Shown one piece after another: positions 58,856 through 64,000 of a DNA stretch of 64,000 bases (positions are counted from its first letter, which is position 1; every line of letters starts with the position of its first letter). Source of the DNA: Candidatus Woesearchaeota archaeon B3_Woes. Lineage in GTDB: Archaea; Nanobdellota; Nanobdellia; Woesearchaeales; B3-WOES. The translations under genes and the position numbers were made by a program. The notes under the pieces were generated by a model. It searched no databases and was not told the DNA's origin. It saw only the letters and a list, made by a program, of their open reading frames with translations. The stretch spans positions 799,533 through 863,532 of the forward strand of contig NJBG01000001.1 of the NCBI GenBank assembly GCA_005222965.1, read 5' to 3'.

Positions 58856-59533
58856 ATGATTGAGGCTGTTTTATTCGATAATGATGGTACTTTAGTAGAT
58901 TCAGAACCAATGTATTTTCAAGCAGCTAAACAAATCTTTAACCCCCTTTTACCTGATGGTGTCGAGATAAGCAAAGCAGAATACATACAAAGATGGATGC
59001 TTGATCAAACAGGGAGTAGAAAATTAATAAAGGATTATAACCTTGATGTTAATGTGGAAGATGTTCTAAGAGCAAAAACAGCATTATGCATCCGACTAAT
59101 CCAAGAAAGATTACAAATAATGCCTGGTGCTCAACAATTAATAGAAAGGTTTTATGGTGACTATCCTCTTGCATTAGTATCTTCTTCTCAACGAGAAGAA
59201 GTAATAGCCAAAATTAGTAAATTCGATCTCTTAAAATATTTTGAAATAGTATTAGGGGAAGAAGACGTCGAAAGAAAAAAACCATATCCAGATCTTTGGT
59301 TAAAAGCCTGTGAAGAAATTGGTGTAGATCCACAAAACACAATAGCTATAGAAGATAACCCCTCTGGAGCAATATCTGCTGTTAGAGCAGGTATTGGAAA
59401 AGTATTTGTTCATCCAAGTGGATTCATTGAAGAAAAAATGGAATTTCCGAAGAATGCGTTATTGTTGATAGTCTTGATGAAATTACCCCTTAGCTTTGAA
59501 AAACAACCAATTCTTTTCTTTAAAATGAACTAG
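58856..59533 (+). CDS. HAD-family phosphatase, frameshifted near the C-terminus
   Basis: A beta-phosphoglucomutase-like HAD protein. Motif I DNDGTLVDSE, motif II VSSSQ, motif III Lys/Asp KKPYPDLW, motif IV AIEDNPSGAIS. After residue 200 the end reads NALLLIVLMKLPLSFEKQ, while the +1 frame gives VIVDSLDEITP and a stop at 59491-59493, the usual tail for these enzymes. One base is therefore probably missing around 59456-59459. Core motifs intact, so activity may be retained. Confidence 0.75.
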   Translation: MIEAVLFDNDGTLVDSEPMYFQAAKQIFNPLLPDGVEISKAEYIQRWMLDQTGSRKLIKDYNLDVNVEDVLRAKTALCIRLIQERLQIMPGAQQLIERFYGDYPLALVSSSQREEVIAKISKFDLLKYFEIVLGEEDVERKKPYPDLWLKACEEIGVDPQNTIAIEDNPSGAISAVRAGIGKVFVHPSGFIEEKMEFPKNALLLIVLMKLPLSFEKQPILFFKMN

Positions 59534-59851
59534 AGTAAATCTTCCTTTTAGTTTTTTACCGTGAATAATAGCAACAATCTTATTCTCCTTAACACTCTCA
59601 GGCTCCCAAAAACCTTTATCCCATATCTTAACAGAACCCTTACCATAACCTTCTGTAATTTTACCTTCAAAATCCATATACTCAACAGAATGATCTTCAA
59701 CTAGAATTGCTAATCTTTTAACACCTTCTTTTGAAGAAGGCTCTTTAGGAATGGCCCAAGATCTAGCAACATTATCTATTTCTAGACGTAAATCATAATG
59801 TAAATGAGAAGCATCATGTTTTTGTATAACATATTTTAGTTTTTTTACCAT
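59483..59851 (-). CDS. Stand-alone LigD-type 3'-phosphoesterase
   Basis: About 122 residues, a single DNA ligase D phosphoesterase (PE) domain: YVIQKHDASHLHYDLRLEIDNVARSWAIPKEPS, LAILVEDHSVEYMDFEGKITEGYGKGSVKIWDKG. His and Asp residues of the Mn site (HxxxHxD: HLHYD) are retained. It trims 3' ribonucleotides or phosphates during end repair. No ligase or Ku was seen nearby. ATG at 59851 is 1 nt after the regulator stop, hence coexpression. Confidence 0.87.
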   Translation of the reverse strand: MVKKLKYVIQKHDASHLHYDLRLEIDNVARSWAIPKEPSSKEGVKRLAILVEDHSVEYMDFEGKITEGYGKGSVKIWDKGFWEPESVKENKIVAIIHGKKLKGRFTLVHFKEKNWLFFKAKG

Positions 59852-59852
59852 C

Positions 59853-61427
59853 TTAAAATTTATCCTTTTTCCACAACAATTCAAATTGTTGTTTATACAT
59901 ATTATATAAATTTTTATTATCTATAATTATCACAATTGGTTCTTTTTCCATCCAATTAGTAATCACAACTCTATTACCATAAATCCAGAACACACTTAAT
60001 TGACTAAACTCTTTTGGTAAAGTATATTTTGTCTTAACAAAAGGAAATGTAGTGATTCTATGGCCCCTAACTTCAGGATCAACAATATTCCTCATCTTAA
60101 AACCTTTTTTAATAGCTCTTTTTTCCCATTCATCAATAAATTTAGGTCTTTCATCAACAAAATAACCTCTAGCCCCAATAAAATCTACTTCACCATACTT
60201 TAACATCTCTTCAAATATATCCTGTACTGCATCAATTCCTTTCAAAACCCGAGCTTCCTGATTCCATAATGCTTCAAAGTTTTTATTAAAAGACTTTGAA
60301 ACTTCTTTATTATTAATAGTTATAATGATGGGTTCTTTCTTTTGAATCACTAATAAAGTTCTATTTTTAGATGAGAATGTTGCGACAGGAGAATCAGTTT
60401 TGTATGGAAGGAATTTGTATTCTGTATTTTCTCCCTCTATGTATTGCCTATAGGGTGTGTATTTTTTAATGAATTCTTTTGACTCTTGTTGAAACAACAT
60501 TTTACCCTTAATTCCTTCTTCTAATCTTCTTTTATGAATCTTCCTGAAGAAGTCAGCATATTTTTTATCTTCTCCTTTTTCCCCAAAAGTGGCCCCAAAC
60601 ACCCGATAATCTTCTCCAGGTTCCAATCCACTAATAAAATTATTTACAGCATCACTTAAAGCACCCATACTTTTACTTACTACTGTATCTTGGTTCCACC
60701 TCATCTCAAACTGATTTCTAAAAGAATCTGCTACTTCTTTACTTTCAATCATAAAAACAGTAATCTCTTCAGCCATTACATTAATCAAAGTTATATTACC
60801 AGCAACATTGACAATTGAAGGGGTTTGTAGTTCATCAGGAACATATTTCACTTTAGTATGAGAAAGTTTTTCTCTAACTTTCCCATCATTTTTATCCTTT
60901 TCATTAAATATCATCCTTGATTTTAACCCTTTCTTAGCTCTCCATTCATGAATTTTAGTTAACAAATCAAAATATCTTCTGTTGTTAAAAGATATGACAA
61001 AACCTACCCATTCATCATCTTTAGTCATAGAATTGACTAAATATCTAAACGCTGTTTCTCCTCCTTTTAATCCTTTAAAAATTGTTGCTTCTGATTTGTA
61101 TTTTGAAAGTTTTTGTTTAAGTTTAAGTTCAGGAATAATCTTGTTAATTTCTTTTTTCTGTTGATTGAATTTTTCCTCTTTTTCCATCATGTAATCCATA
61201 ATCCTTTCAGGAGGAGCAGCTTCAAAGTATTTAACTCCAGACTTAATAATAAAACTAACAAGGCCTTTTTGCATCAATTTATCAAGAATTTCATAAATCT
61301 TAGATGAAGAAGCACCAGATTTATCTACTATTTTTCCTGTAGAAGAGCTTCCTAGCTCTAATAATGCCAAATAAACATTGATTTCTGACTTTGTTAAACC
61401 AATCTCTTCCAACAGTTCTTTATTCAT
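59853..61427 (-). CDS. TrmB-like transcriptional regulator with triplicated sensor
   Basis: A 524-residue protein. N-terminal winged helix of TrmB type: NKELLEEIGLTKSEINVYLALLELGSSSTGKIVDKSGASSSKIYEILDKLMQKGLV, with a coil at 80-110. Then three related domains: ~110-250, ~255-385, ~390-524. Each ends with a similar F..QFE..WNQ element (NQFEMRWNQ, NFEALWNQ, QFELLWKK) and has an F.....IH.RR.K.G.K.R region. Most TrmB proteins have one such domain. TATA on minus at about 61455. Palindrome 61471-61482 is nearby. Confidence 0.8.
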   Translation of the reverse strand: MNKELLEEIGLTKSEINVYLALLELGSSSTGKIVDKSGASSSKIYEILDKLMQKGLVSFIIKSGVKYFEAAPPERIMDYMMEKEEKFNQQKKEINKIIPELKLKQKLSKYKSEATIFKGLKGGETAFRYLVNSMTKDDEWVGFVISFNNRRYFDLLTKIHEWRAKKGLKSRMIFNEKDKNDGKVREKLSHTKVKYVPDELQTPSIVNVAGNITLINVMAEEITVFMIESKEVADSFRNQFEMRWNQDTVVSKSMGALSDAVNNFISGLEPGEDYRVFGATFGEKGEDKKYADFFRKIHKRRLEEGIKGKMLFQQESKEFIKKYTPYRQYIEGENTEYKFLPYKTDSPVATFSSKNRTLLVIQKKEPIIITINNKEVSKSFNKNFEALWNQEARVLKGIDAVQDIFEEMLKYGEVDFIGARGYFVDERPKFIDEWEKRAIKKGFKMRNIVDPEVRGHRITTFPFVKTKYTLPKEFSQLSVFWIYGNRVVITNWMEKEPIVIIIDNKNLYNMYKQQFELLWKKDKF

Positions 61428-61470
61428 ACATTTACTGAGTTATTATAATATATAAATATATCTATTTCTC

Positions 61471-61482
61471 CCCCTTTAGGGG
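61471..61482. promoter_or_regulatory. Palindrome between divergent promoters
   Basis: CCCCTTTAGGGG, 4+4 bp dyad, sits between the minus-strand TATA of the TrmB-like gene and the plus-strand TATA (GTATTTATATAC) of the secreted gene, just upstream of both. An outer CTCCC...GGGAG dyad surrounds it. A position typical for a regulator binding site, candidate TrmB operator. Confidence 0.55.
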
Positions 61483-61555
61483 TAGGGAGTATTTATATAC
61501 AATCTACATTACCACTATTAAGTAATAATCAAAATATCTTGGAGGTAAAACAAGA

Positions 61556-62185
61556 ATGAAAGAACCAAACAAAGCAGTAATAACTTTCTTAACTGCAGCT
61601 TCAATAGCAAGTGCAGCTAATAAACCAACTGCAAATATTGATTTAACAGAAATAGTCTCAAACGAACAAAAACCAATATCTAGAATAGATGCATTAGTAC
61701 CTAATCTTACTAATAATTTAAGTCTCATTATGTTTATGCAACATTCAGGAGATGAAGAAGGAGATAAAGACTTCTATAGAGCAATAATTCAATATCTACC
61801 TATTAATGGAAAGTATAAGGGTATAGAATATAACTTAGGATTATCAGCACAACATTTTGATGGAACAAGAGTTGATGCTCATCAAGAAGCAGGTTTAGTT
61901 TTATCATTAAGTGGAAAACCCACAGAAAATACATTTATGAAAGGCATAGCGAGATATTATCCATCAAAAAACAACATACATTCCTTCATAGTTGCAAGTA
62001 TAAATGGTGTAAAAGCAGATGTATTATCCTCATTAAGTGTAGGTGGAGAAGGAGATTTTGTTAGATACGCTCTAAACATACCTTTGAAAAGGAATATTGC
62101 ATTTCGTTTAGAAGGACAACACAATAGAATAAATGGCAATCTAAAAAGCTCTTATGGTGGATTTGGAGTACAAGCTAAGTTTTAG
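61556..62185 (+). CDS. Exported beta-barrel-like protein
   Basis: A 209-residue protein with an N-terminal signal (KAVITFLTAASIASA then ANKPTA). The mature part has alternating hydrophobic beta strands about every 12 residues (LSLIMFMQHSG, YRAIIQYLP, IEYNLGLSAQHF, EAGLVLSLSG, FMKGIARYYP, SFIVASINGV, DVLSSLSVG, VRYALNIPL, IAFRLEGQHN, GGFGVQAKF), and ends in Phe, as do outer membrane barrels. Unexpected in an archaeon. Signal start uncertain; SD TTGGAGGTAAAA. Confidence 0.6.
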   Translation: MKEPNKAVITFLTAASIASAANKPTANIDLTEIVSNEQKPISRIDALVPNLTNNLSLIMFMQHSGDEEGDKDFYRAIIQYLPINGKYKGIEYNLGLSAQHFDGTRVDAHQEAGLVLSLSGKPTENTFMKGIARYYPSKNNIHSFIVASINGVKADVLSSLSVGGEGDFVRYALNIPLKRNIAFRLEGQHNRINGNLKSSYGGFGVQAKF

Positions 62186-62187
62186 AG

Positions 62188-63504
62188 ATGAAAATCCAAT
62201 TAATACACCCGCCTATAGATGAAGAATACAAAGGCCACGCAATCAAAGATTGGTTAATGGGCCCCCCAACAGGATTAGAATTAATAGCAAAAGCAACAGA
62301 ATTGTTTGTTGAAGAAACAAACATAGAAGTGATTGATGGTAATAGACATTCCCTAGATACAATATTAAAAACAATAAGTGCAGACTTTGTTGGTATGAGC
62401 TCTCAATATTCTAATTATCATAATGCTCTAAATATCTTAAGACAAGCAAAACTAAAAGGAGCAACTACTGTTATTGGTGGCCCTAACATAAATCATATTG
62501 CAAAAAGAACACTTAGAAATAATCCTTTTATTGATTACGCTGTTGTAGGAGATGGAGAAGACTCTTTTAGTATGTTAGTTAAAGGAATTCCTTTTTCAGA
62601 TATTCCTAATTTAGTATATAGAGAAAATAATAATATAAAAGAAAATCAAAAGATAAGCATTAGATTAGGTATGTTATTTGATTTAGAACATTTAGATTGG
62701 AAAGTTTATGATAAAAATGATCAAGTTCCAATCTCCTCAATAAGAGGGTGTATTAAAGCACAGACAGATGGAAGATGTACTTTTTGTTCAATAGACAGTT
62801 TATTAAGAGTCATGGCTCCTGAAAAAGTTTGGCAACAAATAGACATACTAAATAGAAAGTATGGTTTTAATTATTTCTTTGAAACAGGAGATTCTTTTGT
62901 TGTAGGCAATTTCCCACAAAAACTACTTGAATCAAGACCAAATCATTTAAGTGAAATAAAATTCAGAATATATACTTCTCCAGATCAAATAACACCAGAA
63001 ATTGTAGAAGTGTTTAGAGAACTTAATGTTAAAAACCTACTTTTAGGAATAGAATCAGCTAATGATACTATTCTAGAGAAATCTGGAAAAGCTTATTCTA
63101 GACAAGATATTGATAATGCCTTAAATTTACTTTATGGAGCAGATATGGACCTTATTTTACCATTTATTTATGGATTACCAGGGGAATCTGAAAAAACACT
63201 AGAAAATAACTATCAATACGCAAAAGAAGTTGTAAAAAGACATCCTGGTATGTTTGTTTTAGCTAGCAAAGCAATACCTATGGTAGGATCAGAATTATTC
63301 ACAAATTTAATGAATAATACAACAATAAAATCTCAATATCAAGGGGATTTATTGAGAGACGATATCTTGGATTACCAACAACTAATCAAACTACAAACAA
63401 AGCATTTTACATCTGTGACTTATGAAAAAGTCTCAGAATACACTGAAAAAACAAGGAATCTTGTTGGAGAAACAAGAACACCATCATTTGGAGAATGGAA
63501 ATAA
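62188..63504 (+). CDS. B12-binding radical SAM protein
   Basis: A 438-residue enzyme. N-terminal cobalamin-binding-like domain (IQLIHPPIDEE, ADFVGMSSQYSNYHNAL, VIGGPNINH, YAVVGDGEDSF). Radical SAM cysteines at C188, C197 and C200 give C-x8-C-x2-C rather than C-x3-C-x2-C. Barrel motif LGIESANDTILEKSGK. Length typical for BchE-like proteins. Begins 2 nt after the beta-barrel gene stop. Substrate unknown. Confidence 0.82.
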   Translation: MKIQLIHPPIDEEYKGHAIKDWLMGPPTGLELIAKATELFVEETNIEVIDGNRHSLDTILKTISADFVGMSSQYSNYHNALNILRQAKLKGATTVIGGPNINHIAKRTLRNNPFIDYAVVGDGEDSFSMLVKGIPFSDIPNLVYRENNNIKENQKISIRLGMLFDLEHLDWKVYDKNDQVPISSIRGCIKAQTDGRCTFCSIDSLLRVMAPEKVWQQIDILNRKYGFNYFFETGDSFVVGNFPQKLLESRPNHLSEIKFRIYTSPDQITPEIVEVFRELNVKNLLLGIESANDTILEKSGKAYSRQDIDNALNLLYGADMDLILPFIYGLPGESEKTLENNYQYAKEVVKRHPGMFVLASKAIPMVGSELFTNLMNNTTIKSQYQGDLLRDDILDYQQLIKLQTKHFTSVTYEKVSEYTEKTRNLVGETRTPSFGEWK

Positions 63505-63508
63505 TCCA

Positions 63509-64000
63509 TTAACCAACATAACTCAACTTCTTGGCATCAGCCATACCTTTTGCTTCTTCACCTTTCTTTAGAAGTCCTTTTAATTTCTCCTCGAATTTAG
63601 CTGCCTGTTCAAGTAAAGGATCTGGATTAACCTTTAATCCTAAATACTGGTCTAATACTTTTATAACCCTTGCAGCAGCTTTGCTATCTGGTAAATCAGT
63701 ATGTGTCTCTGCAAATATACAGCTTAGAGCAGGTTTCTCAACATTTAACAACAAAGCACCTGTAACACCCATTATAATTCCCTCTTTTAATGGATTTAAA
63801 CCGATTTTACTTAATTTCTTCTTAGCATTTACATTTTTAGAAAAATAAAATACTCTCTCAGCATCTGGTTTTGTTGCAGGACTTCCTACTCCTTCTAAAC
63901 TAATAATCTCTTTAGCTCCTAAATCTCTAGCTAATTTTTGGATTATATCTGATAACTTCCACTCTATTCCAGTAGAAGCAGTTACAGCATGAATAATAAC
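63509..64000 (-). CDS. PAC2-family (proteasome assembly chaperone) protein, partial
   Basis: The frame is open through the right edge, with at least 163 residues (HAVTASTGIEWKLSDIIQKLARDLGAKEIISLEGVGSPATKPDAERVFYF...GIIMGVTGALLLNVEKPALSCIFAETHTDLPDSKAAARVIKVLDQYLG). It has the family core of archaeal PAC2/PbaB-type chaperones, whose role in proteasome assembly is suggested but not certain. The C-terminus is complete at 63509; the start lies outside the window. Confidence 0.85.
   Translation of the reverse strand, partial: VIIHAVTASTGIEWKLSDIIQKLARDLGAKEIISLEGVGSPATKPDAERVFYFSKNVNAKKKLSKIGLNPLKEGIIMGVTGALLLNVEKPALSCIFAETHTDLPDSKAAARVIKVLDQYLGLKVNPDPLLEQAAKFEEKLKGLLKKGEEAKGMADAKKLSYVG

Noticed and set aside
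1-64000. rRNA, CRISPR, insertion sequences with transposase, or a replication origin with orc1/cdc6
   Set aside because: None were recognised on either strand; the repeat array at 54832 is only an origin candidate by analogy.

Overview
The window is AT-rich (roughly 30% G+C by eye) archaeal chromosome. Archaeal hallmarks are the thermosome, SRP54, Spt5, SecE, aIF1A, Rpo11, RNase P subunit Rnp4, archaeal GltX, class I LysRS, a DUF1931-type histone-fold protein, ZPR1, SepF with FtsZ, class III signal-peptide (type IV pilin-like) proteins, intron-containing tRNAs, and TATA boxes about 25 bp upstream of leaderless starts. Small genes, low G+C, bacterial-type GAPDH and triosephosphate isomerase, and a bacterial-type LspA suggest a DPANN lineage such as Woesearchaeota or Pacearchaeota. 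This placement is inferred from gene content only; no rRNA is present.

Layout: 1-9 kb holds the purA end, an aminotransferase, a PEPCK-like protein, a truncated Dph2, a lysozyme-fold protein, rnp4, and pgk-gap. 9-24 kb carries the SRP54-FKBP operon, tpiA, a five-gene pilin-like operon, gltX, thermosome, cmk, ftsZ, and secE-spt5. 24-36 kb is an envelope region: small membrane proteins (two apparently starting at ATT), a large secreted protein, lspA, two lipobox proteins, sepF, and a RimK-like ATP-grasp gene paired with a RimB-like aspartic protease. 36-54 kb holds sugar-nucleotide enzymes, tRNA modification, a YlqF-type GTPase, an EndoIII-like protein, LysRS, a second large secreted protein behind a cadherin-domain pilin-like protein, four tRNAs, mini zinc-ribbon genes, rpo11 and a METTL5-type methyltransferase.

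54.7-63.5 kb is the most unusual part. A 205-bp array of short repeats precedes two coiled-coil/winged-helix proteins. A catalytic-domain-only tyrosine recombinase follows, with a tandem 30-bp repeat and a 14-bp inverted repeat in its leader. Then come an AT-rich palindromic spacer, a Fic protein bracketed by copies of one 11-12 bp inverted repeat, a frameshifted HAD phosphatase, a stand-alone LigD-type phosphoesterase, and a TrmB-like regulator with a triplicated sensor domain. Across a palindrome-containing divergent promoter lie a secreted beta-barrel-like protein and a B12-type radical SAM enzyme. The first part looks like an accessory or integrated island, although no element boundaries were found. 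The window ends inside a PAC2-family gene.

Genes are dense, with many 1-4 nt gaps or ATGA overlaps. Leaderless starts are common for housekeeping genes. Shine-Dalgarno leaders (GGAGGT/GGTGA) precede many secreted proteins, operon members and cell-division genes; ftsZ and sepF both start at GTG.
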